Assembly: GCA_963765875.1 (NCBI GenBank)
Contig: CAVXYK010000027.1
Coordinates: 48,024 to 112,023 of the forward strand
DNA from: JAWKOK01 sp963765875
GTDB lineage: Bacteria > Chloroflexota > Anaerolineae > Caldilineales > Caldilineaceae
Reading direction: 5' to 3'
Length of the DNA: 64,000 nt
Shown here one piece after another: positions 45,762 to 54,473 of this stretch. The stretch's first letter is position 1. Each line of letters starts with the position of its first letter. The position numbers were made by a program, and so were the translations under genes. The notes under the pieces were generated by a model. The model ran no database searches. It was not told the origin of the DNA and saw only the letters and a list, made by a program, of their open reading frames with translations.

Positions 45762-46970
45762 TCACTCATGGACAACGACGAGCGTGCCCGGATAAGTTGC
45801 ATCGATAACGACCCAGCCGTTCTTGTCGACCGTGGCCCCGTCGGGTCCGGCCCATTCGTAGAGCCATTCGGCATCTTCGTTGCGCATGTTGACGCAGCCG
45901 CGGCTCATGGGTTGACCGAAGTTATCATGCCAGGTCGCGCCGTGGAATCCGTAATCCTCATGGAAGTATTGGACCCACTGTACATCTTCCAGGAAATAGA
46001 AATCGCCGGCCGCTCGATTGCCGCCAAACATGTCCTGGACAGCGGTCTTGGCCCAAATACGGAACGTGCCGGTCACCGTCGGGGTCGCCTGCTTGCCTGT
46101 AGAGACGCTGAACTCGGCCACCGGCTCCGCGCCTTCGTAGGCGACAACCCGCTGCTCGCTCAGATCAACGTCGATCCAATTCTCGGTCTCGCTGAGCGCA
46201 ACAGGGTGGGCATGGTAGCCGTCGTCGCCTTCGGGCGCCAGCTTGGCCAGCTCATCAAAGCTCGGCGGCGGGATACGCAGCGACTGACCCGGCGTAAGCA
46301 AGCTGGCGTTTGAAAGATCATTCACCTCGGCGATCTTGCGCGCGCTGGTGGTGTACGTCTCGGCAATGATGCCCAGATGTTCGCCCGCCTGCACCACATG
46401 GACGCGCTCCTCCTGGGTACTTTCAGCCACATCATTGATCGAGATCGTCTCCACCGGCCGAAGAGAGAGTACCTCACCGACGTAGAGAGGCCGAGACAGA
46501 GAGATTCGGTTTAGCTCGACCAACTGTGCCAGGCTCATGCCATAGGCGGCAGCAATCGATGACAGCGTATCGCCAGGTTCAGCTGTGTAACTCGCGGGGC
46601 CAATATCGGCAGCAGCACCCCCCTCTGTCATCATCACTTCTGCCGACGTCGCTGCTGCATAATCGAGCACCATCGGTAAAGTCAGCGGCAGCCCGACCCA
46701 GACCAGGTCGACATCGCCCAGATCGTTGAGGCGACGTAACGTTTCCACGTCTGTGTCATAGGCGACCGCGATCTCGGACAAGGTCTCGCCCGGTTCCACC
46801 ACATGGACATTCTCATTCGCATAAGCTGCTCCTACAGACGTCCAGAGATCAAAAAAGAGCAGAATTGCGACTAGTAGAACAATCGGAAGTATAGCTTTTG
46901 ACAGAGGCCCTATTTCCGGGCGTTCGACCAGACGAGAGTGCTGACCTTCTAGATTGCCGACTCGTTTCAT
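45762..46970 (-). CDS. L,D-transpeptidase (YkuD) with three LysM domains
   Basis: The 402-residue protein has one N-terminal membrane segment (about 26-46), three LysM repeats (VHVVEPGETLSEIAVAYDTD about 56; SYTAEPGDTLSSIAAAYG about 126; VHVVQAGEHLGIIAETY about 193) and a C-terminal YkuD domain from about 265 with HGATWHDNFGQPMSRGCVNM: catalytic Cys (about 358) in SRGCVNM and the upstream His. GAGGA lies about 6 bases before the ATG. It crosslinks or modifies peptidoglycan (3-3 links) outside the membrane and binds glycan through LysM. Confidence 0.95.
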   Translation of the reverse strand: MKRVGNLEGQHSRLVERPEIGPLSKAILPIVLLVAILLFFDLWTSVGAAYANENVHVVEPGETLSEIAVAYDTDVETLRRLNDLGDVDLVWVGLPLTLPMVLDYAAATSAEVMMTEGGAAADIGPASYTAEPGDTLSSIAAAYGMSLAQLVELNRISLSRPLYVGEVLSLRPVETISINDVAESTQEERVHVVQAGEHLGIIAETYTTSARKIAEVNDLSNASLLTPGQSLRIPPPSFDELAKLAPEGDDGYHAHPVALSETENWIDVDLSEQRVVAYEGAEPVAEFSVSTGKQATPTVTGTFRIWAKTAVQDMFGGNRAAGDFYFLEDVQWVQYFHEDYGFHGATWHDNFGQPMSRGCVNMRNEDAEWLYEWAGPDGATVDKNGWVVIDATYPGTLVVVHE

Positions 46971-47165
46971 ACCATTCCTCTACTTGATCTAGGTTTCCTG
47001 GGCATCAGGCCGCTTGAAAAGACCTGTCAGCGTCATATTGTAGGTCGGCCTCATGGCACGTATCGGTGATCTTGCTTGCATACCGTCTGGATTTTTCCGC
47101 CATCAGTGACAGTTGCTTGACCGCACATGTGGTGATTCGGAGTCAATTGCCGTCAAGGCGAACAT

Positions 47166-47196
47166 AAAAACAGCCCCATCATTGCTGATGGGGCTG
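47166..47196 (-). terminator. Rho-independent terminator after clpC
   Basis: cagccccatca (47171-47181) and tgatggggctg (47186-47196) are perfect arms around ttgc. On the minus strand a T-run follows (complement of 47166-47170). It lies about 23 bases beyond the clpC stop. Confidence 0.93.
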
Positions 47197-47218
47197 ATGA
47201 TCGGCGCAAATTCTGATA

Positions 47219-49741
47219 TTATTGAAGCATTGCCTCGATGGCTTCCGTGGTCTCGGTGTCATTCTCCTCGACCGGCGCATGATCAATGACTTCGAAGACG
47301 AAACGTTCCTCCATTTCGCCCTCTTCGTCAGCGGCCTCTCGGTGGTCCACTTGAATGACATCACCCGGGACGTAGCGATTGGCCAGAATCGCCTCACTCA
47401 GCTCATCCTGGATTTCACTCTGAATCACTCGGCGCAATGGTCGCGCCCCGTACTCAGGATCAAACCCAGCGTTGGCGACAGCGATACGAGCGGACTCTGT
47501 CAACAGAAGCTTCATCTCTTGTTCGGCAAGCTGCATGCGCAGCGGCTTCAATTCCAGTTCGACGATCATGGCGATCTCCTCACGCGTGAGGCTACGGAAG
47601 ACCATAACGCCGTCCAACCGGTTGATGAATTCTGGCCGGAAGGTCTTCTTGAGCGCTTCCATGACCTTAGCCTTCATCGATTCGTAATCCTGTTCGCGAG
47701 TTTCGTCGTTCTCTCGATCAGTGGAAAAGCCGAGACGATTGGCCCCCTGAATCAGTTTGGCGCCGATGTTACTGGTCATCAAGATCAAAGTATTGCGGAA
47801 ATCGACACGCCGGCCCTTAGCATCGGAAAGATAGCCATCCTCCATCACCTGGAGCAACATGTTAAACGCTTCCGGGTGGGCCTTTTCAATTTCGTCCAGC
47901 AAGATCACACTGTAAGGTCGCCGTCGTACCGCTTCGGTCAACTGGCCACCCTCTTCGTACCCTACGTAACCGGGAGGGGCGCCGACCAGACGGCTCACAT
48001 TGTGACGTTCCATGAACTCACTCATGTCGAGCTTGATGAGTGCTTCCTCACTGCCAAACATAAATTCAGCCAGCGTCTTGGCCGTCAACGACTTGCCGAT
48101 GCCGGTTGGCCCAAGGAACATGAACGTGCCAATCGGGCGACGAGGATCCTTCAGGCCTGCACGAGCACGGCGCACAGCCTTGCTGATGGCTTTGATCGGC
48201 TCTTCCTGACCGATGACACGCTGCTGCATGACGACTTCCATCTCGAGCAGCCGTTCCTTCTCCTCGCCAGCGATACGGCTGACCGGCACACCTGTCCACA
48301 TGGCGACGACTTCGGCGATATCCTCAGCATTCACCTTGGGCTGATTGTCGGTCTCATCCCAGCCTTCACGAAGCTCAGTCAATTTGGCTTCGAGTTCAAC
48401 TTCCTGATAACGCAGATCAATGGCATCGTCGAAGCGCTGTTCTTCGAGCGCCTCTTCCTTGGATTTCTGCAATTTGCGCAGATCTTTGAACGTCTCGCGT
48501 AGATTGGTTGCGTAGGGAGCCTTGTACATACGTACACGGCTGCCAGCCTCATCGATCAGATCGATTGCTTTGTCGGGCATGAACCGATCCGGCACATATC
48601 GGGCCGCCAAATTGGCAGCCGCCATTAAGGCCTCATCGGTGATCTGCAGCTTGTGATGCTCTTCGTAGCGGCCACGCACACCATGCAAGATCTGGATTGT
48701 CTCTTCGATTGACGGTTCTTCCACCAAGATCGGCTGGAAACGCCGCTCCAAGGCCGCATCGCTCTCGATATGTTTACGGTATTCGTCCAGCGTGGTTGCG
48801 CCGATTACCTGCAACTCGCCACGGCTGAGCGCCGGTTTCAGGATATTAGCTGCATCCACACTGCTGCCTGCCGCCCCCGCGCCCACCAACATATGCACTT
48901 CGTCAATGAAGAGCAAAGACTTCGTACTGATGATCTCCTCGATCACCTTCTTCAGCCGTTCTTCAAACTGACCGCGATACATGGTGCCGGCGACAAGCGA
49001 GCCCACATCGAGCATAACCAACCGTCGATTGAGCAGAGGCTCAGGGACATCGCCCTCAATAATGCGTTGGGCCAAGCCCTCAACAATGGCTGTCTTACCG
49101 ACACCAGGCTCGCCAATCAGCGCCGGATTATTCTTTGTCCGGCGGCTAAGAATCTGAATCAGTCGTTCGATCTCCATCTGGCGACCAACTACCGGATCGA
49201 GCTTGTTTTCTTCGGCAGCAACGGTCAAGTCATATCCCAGTTGGTCGACAAGCGGCGTTTTGGACTCTTTTTTGCCTTTCTCCTTGGACTGAGACTGGCC
49301 CTGCAAAATATTGCGTGCCGTCTGTTGGCGTACACCGTCCAAGTTCACGCCGAGGCCGCGTAACACATTCACGGCAATACCTTCGCCCTCGCGGACAAGG
49401 CCAAGCAATAAATGCTCTGTGCCAATATAGTGGTTTCCCATGAGCCGTGCTTCATCAACGGCGAGCTCGATGACGCGCTTTGTGCGCGGCGCTAGGCTCG
49501 GCTTGGCAAAGGGGGGACGTTCTCCCCGGCCCACAGTGCGTTCGACGGCACGGATCACCTGATTGGGTTCCACACCGAGCTCACGCAGCACCTTGACGGC
49601 GACTCCGTTTTCCTCGCGCACCAGGCCCAACAACAGGTGCTCTGTGCCAATATAGTTGTGGTTCAGCCGCACGGCTTCTTCCTGGGCAAGTGTCAATACG
49701 CGTCGTGAACGTTTGGTAAAACGATCTAGTTTATCAGACAT
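47219..49741 (-). CDS. clpC: ATP-dependent Clp protease ATPase subunit ClpC
   Basis: The 840-residue protein has the complete ClpC layout: two N-terminal repeats (FTKRSRRVLTLAQEEAVRL; about residues 5-150), AAA-1 with Walker A GEPGVGKTAI (about 212), a UVR/coiled-coil middle (EEQRFDDAIDLRYQEVELEA, about 430), AAA-2 with GPTGIGKSLT (about 553) and the C-terminal D2-small domain. ATG at 49741 is preceded by GAGG at 7 bases; a TTG one codon upstream is not needed. It unfolds proteins for ClpP and acts in stress control. A single-gene transcript with its own terminator. Confidence 0.97.
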   Translation of the reverse strand: MSDKLDRFTKRSRRVLTLAQEEAVRLNHNYIGTEHLLLGLVREENGVAVKVLRELGVEPNQVIRAVERTVGRGERPPFAKPSLAPRTKRVIELAVDEARLMGNHYIGTEHLLLGLVREGEGIAVNVLRGLGVNLDGVRQQTARNILQGQSQSKEKGKKESKTPLVDQLGYDLTVAAEENKLDPVVGRQMEIERLIQILSRRTKNNPALIGEPGVGKTAIVEGLAQRIIEGDVPEPLLNRRLVMLDVGSLVAGTMYRGQFEERLKKVIEEIISTKSLLFIDEVHMLVGAGAAGSSVDAANILKPALSRGELQVIGATTLDEYRKHIESDAALERRFQPILVEEPSIEETIQILHGVRGRYEEHHKLQITDEALMAAANLAARYVPDRFMPDKAIDLIDEAGSRVRMYKAPYATNLRETFKDLRKLQKSKEEALEEQRFDDAIDLRYQEVELEAKLTELREGWDETDNQPKVNAEDIAEVVAMWTGVPVSRIAGEEKERLLEMEVVMQQRVIGQEEPIKAISKAVRRARAGLKDPRRPIGTFMFLGPTGIGKSLTAKTLAEFMFGSEEALIKLDMSEFMERHNVSRLVGAPPGYVGYEEGGQLTEAVRRRPYSVILLDEIEKAHPEAFNMLLQVMEDGYLSDAKGRRVDFRNTLILMTSNIGAKLIQGANRLGFSTDRENDETREQDYESMKAKVMEALKKTFRPEFINRLDGVMVFRSLTREEIAMIVELELKPLRMQLAEQEMKLLLTESARIAVANAGFDPEYGARPLRRVIQSEIQDELSEAILANRYVPGDVIQVDHREAADEEGEMEERFVFEVIDHAPVEENDTETTEAIEAMLQ

Positions 49742-49802
49742 CAAGTCATCCTCAATGGGTTGTGAGAACCTATATCTTAAGCCGACATTACCATATCAGA
49801 GA

Positions 49803-49822
49803 TTACTGCAATATTGCAGTAA
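49803..49822. promoter_or_regulatory. Perfect 20-base palindrome upstream of clpC, candidate operator
   Basis: ttactgcaat followed directly by attgcagtaa is a perfect palindrome, 62 bases upstream of the clpC start, where a promoter would be expected. The sequence does not fit the CIRCE or CtsR consensus, so if it is an operator a different regulator is implied. Confidence 0.6.
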
Positions 49823-50256
49823 CGTCTGTTCCGCTTCGAATCTACCGCATGGGATTACCCATTTCATCTCAAACACTTCATCTTGACCAGAAATACCCAG
49901 GCTACTGGTGAAAGTATCTCGCATCTGGAATGCATATGTTGCGAACATCAATTTGAGAGAATTCACACGGCTATTTGACCGAATGATTCTCAGAACGAGA
50001 GGATTGAATGGCTGAGGTAGATGGTCATCTGGCTTCTATTGTAACGATTCGTTGCAGGCTTTGTCAACACGGAATGTGAGAAGTAGTGCATACCCACTCC
50101 TGAATCGTTAGTTAGCAGCCTCCTGTCGTCCATCGAGGGTACGGCAAGTTCGCTTCAATTCTTACTTTGAACGCCAAAGGAGAGCGCCATGTTCCGCCCG
50201 CTGCATGAAAGCCAGTCCCGAGAGTGCTACCGAGCGTGCAATGGCAAGAAAGATCA

Positions 50257-50291
50257 AAGACGGGGGTGAATCTAAGATTCACCCCCGTCTT
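50257..50291 (-). terminator. Rho-independent terminator after the S1 gene
   Basis: aagacgggggtgaatc (50257-50272) and 50276-50291 are perfect reverse complements with a 3-base loop. On the minus strand the stem is followed by tctttgatctttctt-like T-rich DNA. It lies about 38 bases after the stop at 50330. Confidence 0.9.
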
Positions 50292-50329
50292 AACAGACAA
50301 ATATTGAACGAACAGTTGTGTGCAGAACC

Positions 50330-51640
50330 TTAGCCGGCGATTTCGGCAAGCTCCGGCTCTTCTGCAACAACTTCCTCGACGATTTCTTCGACAACTTCAA
50401 CGGTCGCTTCGCTGGGCGCAATCTCCCAGTCTAGCTCCACCGTCTCTTCCGGAGGCAACGCCTGCTTCAGGCTCAGGCCCATGCGCTGACGATCGGTGTC
50501 GATGCGAATGATACGTAGTTCGTGCTCCTCACCCTCGGCGACAATCTCCTTGGGATGGTTCACACGCCGATTCGCCAATTCACTAATATGAATCAGACCC
50601 TCAACACCGCTGTCCAGTCGGGCAAAAGCGCCAAAGTTGACCAACTTGGTAACACGACCGACAACGATCTGACCGATCTCGTAGGTATCGTCCACCAGGT
50701 CCCATGGTTGTGGCTGCAAACGACGCAGGCTGAGACCGATTCGACGGCGTTCAGTATCGACGCTCAGAATCTGAACTTTGACCTTCTCGCCAACCTTAAC
50801 AACCTCACTCGGGTGCGAGACACGATTCCAACTGAGCTCGCTCAGATGAATCAGGCCATCAGCGCCGCCAAGGTCTACGAATGCGCCGAAGTCAGCAATG
50901 CTGCTGATAGTACCCTCAAAGGTCTCTCCTTCGGCCAGTGAAGCGAGCAGCTGCTCCTTCTGATGTCGGCGCCACTCACGCATTGCCAGACGTTCAGAGA
51001 GAATCAAGCGATTTCGACTGCGATCGATGTCGATAACCTTGAGTTTGATCTCTTCACCCATCAGGGGAGCCCAGCGATCCTCAGGGGCGACATCGGCGTC
51101 GCCATTCTTATTCCGAGTCAGCGCTTGACTTGTTGTGCTCAATTGGCTGGCCGGCACGAATCCACGGACCTGGCCAAGCTTCACGATCACTCCGCCACGG
51201 TTATATGCCGCAACAGCTCCTTCAAAGATATCCTGACTGGCCATCAGCTCTTCAGCTGTCTCCCAGTCCTTCTCTGCCAAGGCGCGACTAATGCTCAGCT
51301 GTAGATTGCCGTCTCGATCTTCCCGCATAATATAGACAGGAACTTCATCGCCAATCTCCAGTGAATCAATTAGGTCGCCGAGACGATCCAACTCTCGGCT
51401 GCTGACAAAGCCTTCGGACTTATAGCGAATGTCAACAAGCAATTCACTTGATCGCTTGTCGACGATAACGCCGGTACGAACTTCGCCCGAATTCGGCAGC
51501 GCCATCGTCGAATCCATCTCATCCAATAGCTGCTCCATTGGATGTGCTTCGCCGGTCTCCTCTGTGGAGCGGACGTGGAACGTAGAGTCGGACGGCATAG
51601 CGAACGCTGTTGGCTCAAACACTGCTTGACCATTACTCAT
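50330..51640 (-). CDS. rpsA: 30S ribosomal protein S1 (four S1 domains)
   Basis: The 436-residue protein has four S1 RNA-binding repeats, starting about residues 55 (VRTGVIVDKRSSELLVDI), 140 (IFEGAVAAYNRGGVIVKLG), 235 (TFEGTISSIADFGAFVDLGG) and 320 (IVVGRVTKLVNFGAFARLDS), the typical number for Gram-positive-type S1. The last two match best to true S1. An acidic Glu-rich tail follows. The ATG has GGAGG upstream. It helps mRNA binding to the 30S subunit. Confidence 0.95.
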   Translation of the reverse strand: MSNGQAVFEPTAFAMPSDSTFHVRSTEETGEAHPMEQLLDEMDSTMALPNSGEVRTGVIVDKRSSELLVDIRYKSEGFVSSRELDRLGDLIDSLEIGDEVPVYIMREDRDGNLQLSISRALAEKDWETAEELMASQDIFEGAVAAYNRGGVIVKLGQVRGFVPASQLSTTSQALTRNKNGDADVAPEDRWAPLMGEEIKLKVIDIDRSRNRLILSERLAMREWRRHQKEQLLASLAEGETFEGTISSIADFGAFVDLGGADGLIHLSELSWNRVSHPSEVVKVGEKVKVQILSVDTERRRIGLSLRRLQPQPWDLVDDTYEIGQIVVGRVTKLVNFGAFARLDSGVEGLIHISELANRRVNHPKEIVAEGEEHELRIIRIDTDRQRMGLSLKQALPPEETVELDWEIAPSEATVEVVEEIVEEVVAEEPELAEIAG

Positions 51641-51756
51641 GGGGAAAAAATATCCTCCGAATTAAAAAAAATATACGGCCAAAATAACAATATCTTGGCA
51701 TAACAGAACAAATTACCCAGGGGCACCTACTTCATATCGACAGCAAGGCAATCACA

Positions 51757-52146
51757 CTACGTTGGTTGGCCAACGAGTGCTATCGCCTCGATTTCAACAA
51801 GACCACCAAGTGGTAGAGTTGCAACTTCCACCGTGCTGCGGGCCGGAGGCTCAGCAGTAAAGGCTTCGGCATAGATCGCGTTCACAGTAGAAAAATCCGA
51901 CATGTCGGCCAAAAATATCGTTGTCTTAACGACTTGACCCATGCTGCTTCCGGCGGCCTGCAATACAGCAGCCAGATTTTGCATTACCTGTCGTGTTTGT
52001 TCTTCGATACCTTCAGGGAGTTTACCCGACTCTGGAACGAGGCCAAGTTGTCCAGAGAGAAACACCATGCCATCTGCTTTGATCGCCTGTGAATAGGGAC
52101 CAAGTGCAGCCGGGGCATGTTCCGTCTTAACGGCTACGCGGCTCAA
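51757..52146 (-). CDS. ridA: RidA/YjgF-family enamine/imine deaminase
   Basis: The 129-residue protein is a full-length RidA: KTEHAPAALGPYSQAIKADG (start), FLSGQLGLVPESG, TRQVMQNLAAVLQAAGSSMG and the Arg of the active site in EPPARSTVEVATLPLGG (about residue 105), ending with VEIEAIALV. It breaks down reactive enamine intermediates of amino acid metabolism in the cytoplasm. The start is an unusual TTG, supported by AGAGG 6 bases upstream. It is close to rpsA, with which it may share a transcript. Confidence 0.95.
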   Translation of the reverse strand: MSRVAVKTEHAPAALGPYSQAIKADGMVFLSGQLGLVPESGKLPEGIEEQTRQVMQNLAAVLQAAGSSMGQVVKTTIFLADMSDFSTVNAIYAEAFTAEPPARSTVEVATLPLGGLVEIEAIALVGQPT

Positions 52147-52607
52147 ATCAAACCTCTAAAATTCGCACTAACTAGTCTTCACGCACGGTGGGAACACACA
52201 TTTCTGTGTCTTTGCAGATGTTTCAAACACCTAGATAGGATTGCGACTCGATGTAAAGCCGAAGCCAGTCTAACATTGACTGGCTTACAAATCTATGACT
52301 AAGAAACTCTGTCTACTCAGAAAATTCTAATTGAATTTCGAGATGAAGTCAAAAACCATTGACAATGGAATCGAAGTTACACGTCAATCTTCCAAGTAAG
52401 TTTTCCACTCCAATTTGGAACCAGACGCTGGATGCAGGACTTGGAATGATCTACGTAGCACAGCAACCGCGAACGTTCATCTCATTCATACGATCAGTGT
52501 GTGGACAGTGATACGCGAGGGAACGTCAAAACAGGTCTACCGTTTCACGCAGAATGATTTGGCAAAGCAGATCGAACGCCGAAAAGCCTGCGCGCAGAAC
52601 AAGGGGC
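52147..52607. other. Intergenic region between mreB and ridA
   Basis: The 461 bases hold one perfect 9-base hairpin (aagccagtc / gactggctt, about 52261-52287) that may end the mreB transcript, although its T-run is weak. Small ORFs around 52415-52642 show no protein-like features. No tRNA or other RNA gene was recognised. Confidence 0.5.
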
Positions 52608-53633
52608 CTAGCTCGGTACGATGGGAAGGCTACGGCGCATAATCTCATAGTTTTCGAGCGCCCGCCCTGCGCCCAACGCCACACAGGCAATGGGATTTTC
52701 AGCGACATAGCAGGGAACGCCCGTGTCTTGAGTCAGGAGTTGGGCAATATTGCGCAATTGCGAACCACCGCCGGTTAGAACCATTCCGCGATCCATAATG
52801 TCGGCCGACAGCTCGGGAGGTGTCTTCTCCAGCGTTGCCCTCACCGTACTCACGACAGCCTGCAATGGCTCGGCCATCGCTTCCGTCACTTCGCTACTCG
52901 CAATATTGATGATCTTGGGCAGCCCTGTGACTTGATCCCGTCCACGGACTTCCATCACTCGCTCGTCTTCCATCGGCAACGCACTGCCGATGCCGATCTT
53001 GATCTCTTCAGCCGTCTGTTCACCAACCAACAGATTGTATTTCTTTCGGATATAGCTAATAATCGATTCATCGAATCGATTGCCGCCGACGCGGACACTG
53101 CTCCAGACCACAATGTCATACATGGAAGCCACGGCCGCCTCGGTGGTGCCTCCCCCCATATCCACGACCATATTGCCCGTGGGTGTGCCGATCGGCAGAC
53201 CGGCGCCGTAGGCGGCAGCTAATGGTTCAGGAATCAGGTAGGCGGCGCCCGCGCCTGCCTGCATCGCCGCATCATGGACAGCACGCTCTTCAACGCTCGT
53301 GACGCCACGAGGCGTGCTGATCATCACCTTTGGCTTGAAGAGCGGCGCCACCATTGGATTCAGATTGCCGACGATCGACTGAATAAAATAGCGCAACATC
53401 GCTTCGGTCACGACAAAATCGGCGATCACACCGTCTCGCATGGGACGCGCGACTTCGATGCTCTCTGGCGTTCGCCCTAACATATCATAGGCTTCGTGGC
53501 CGACAGCTACCATTTTGTTGTCACGCAGTCGGATGGCGACAACCGAGGGCTCGTGCATGACAATGCCTCGCCCTTTTACATGTACGAGCACGTTGACCGT
53601 GCCCAGATCAATTCCTATGTGCTTGCCAAACAT
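52608..53633 (-). CDS. mreB: Rod shape-determining protein MreB
   Basis: The 341-residue protein is an actin-like MreB: phosphate-1 IGIDLGTVNVLVHVKGRGIV (residues 6-25), VMISTPRGVTSVEERAV (about 105), phosphate-2 NMVVDMGGGTTEAAVASM (about 155) and the adenosine loop GMVLTGGGSQLRNIAQLL (about 285), ending with the hydrophobic ENPIACVALGAGRALEN. It forms filaments that guide cell wall synthesis. No MreC or MreD gene is next to it in the window. Confidence 0.96.
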   Translation of the reverse strand: MFGKHIGIDLGTVNVLVHVKGRGIVMHEPSVVAIRLRDNKMVAVGHEAYDMLGRTPESIEVARPMRDGVIADFVVTEAMLRYFIQSIVGNLNPMVAPLFKPKVMISTPRGVTSVEERAVHDAAMQAGAGAAYLIPEPLAAAYGAGLPIGTPTGNMVVDMGGGTTEAAVASMYDIVVWSSVRVGGNRFDESIISYIRKKYNLLVGEQTAEEIKIGIGSALPMEDERVMEVRGRDQVTGLPKIINIASSEVTEAMAEPLQAVVSTVRATLEKTPPELSADIMDRGMVLTGGGSQLRNIAQLLTQDTGVPCYVAENPIACVALGAGRALENYEIMRRSLPIVPS

Positions 53634-53810
53634 GCGCTTCTTCTACTAAGTCTGTCAGGGAATCGAACTGGATTCATATTCTGCCGCTATCAAGAAACAG
53701 AAGTAGGCGCCGGCCAGCGGCAGGGCTCTTGATTCTATGCCGAATAAAACATGTGATAGATATCAAGAGCCATTATAGCGTTTCGACTGAATAGCGCTAA
53801 ATAGACACAA

Positions 53811-53838
53811 AGCCGGATTCCAGTACTGGAATCCGGCT
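53811..53838 (-). terminator. Likely rho-independent terminator of the ATP synthase operon
   Basis: agccggattccag (53811-53823) and ctggaatccggct (53826-53838) are perfect arms with a 2-base loop. On the minus strand it is followed by tttgtgtct, a short T-rich stretch. It lies 15 bases after the atpC stop (53853). Confidence 0.85.
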
Positions 53839-53852
53839 ACTGTTGCTAAGAA

Positions 53853-54315
53853 TTATCGGCCTGACCCTAACTGCCCGGATCGCCTCTGAAGTTCGGCGCT
53901 TCCCGGTGTCGGATACGGCGTCGTCGATGCAACCTTAAGCCGCAAATTGCTGCGGCGATAGGCTGCCACCATGACGGGTCGCCGCTCCGGCGGGCCACCT
54001 TCTTCAAGGAATACACGTGCACGTTCCAAAGCGGCCTCGGCGCGTTCAACATCGATTTCATGTTCCTGCTCCGCAGTATCGGCCAAGAATCGTAATCTTG
54101 TCGGGCCGAACTTCTGCCACGCCACCGCCGATCACCATGATACTCAGTTTCGGTGCCACGGTGCAGAACAATCTCGCCGATATCAAGCGTGGTCAGCAAC
54201 GGCGCATGTCCACGCAGAATGCCCATCTGGCCATCACTCCAGGAAGCGTGACCATATCTACTTCATCTGACACCAACAGGCGTTCCGGCGTCACAATATC
54301 TACCTGGATGCCCAT
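53853..54315 (-). pseudogene. atpC: ATP synthase epsilon subunit (F1), broken by three apparent frameshifts
   Basis: The gene starts at the ATG at 54315 with MGIQVDIVTPERLLVSDEVD and then needs three single-base corrections to keep an AtpC-like chain: near 54230 (a base missing before QMGILRGHAPLLTTLDIG), near 54139 (an extra base before MVIGGGVAEVRPDKITIL) and near 54084 (an extra base before ADTAEQEHEIDVERAEAALE). All three pieces are standard epsilon: N-terminal beta sandwich, then the two-helix C-terminal domain. The restored length is about 153 residues. Since it follows atpD in a complete, otherwise intact operon, real loss of function would be surprising; sequence errors are the better guess. 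Confidence 0.85.
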
Positions 54316-54357
54316 CGCTGTTTTCCTCAACAATAGATGATAGTACTCAAGAACAGT

Positions 54358-54471
54358 CTTGCCACAGATGCCCATGACGAAAACTGAGATACACAGAAAG
54401 TGGTAGCGATTCCTTGGATACCCGAACGGCATCAGCGGGAATCAGCTTCTATCTGCGCAATCTGTGGCAAG
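54358..54471. repeat. Interspersed CACAGAT-type inverted repeat in the atpD-atpC spacer
   Basis: cttgccacagat (54358-54369) and atctgtggcaag (54460-54471) are perfect reverse complements and frame the spacer between atpD (stop 54474) and atpC (start 54315). It belongs to the CACAGAT/ACACGAAT repeat family of this window. In the mRNA it could form a long hairpin between the two genes. Confidence 0.85.
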
Positions 54472-54473
54472 GC

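Larger units (their letters stand above)
49742..50329. other. Intergenic region between rpsA-like and clpC, with clpC control region
   Basis: These 588 bases hold the S1 terminator (50257-50291) and, close to clpC, the 20-base palindrome 49803-49822. CIRCE or CtsR consensus sites were looked for and not found. No gene is supported. Confidence 0.5.

Noticed and set aside
45723..46313. Plus-strand ORF starting in the repeat and running antisense to the L,D-transpeptidase
   Set aside because: It is opposite a protein with clear LysM and YkuD motifs.
47222..48502. Plus-strand ORF of 426 residues antisense to clpC
   Set aside because: ClpC is fully conserved in the other strand; the ORF shows no domain and no ribosome site.
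52415..52642. Small plus-strand ORF in the mreB-ridA spacer
   Set aside because: No ribosome site, no protein-like features, and it runs into the mreB antisense.
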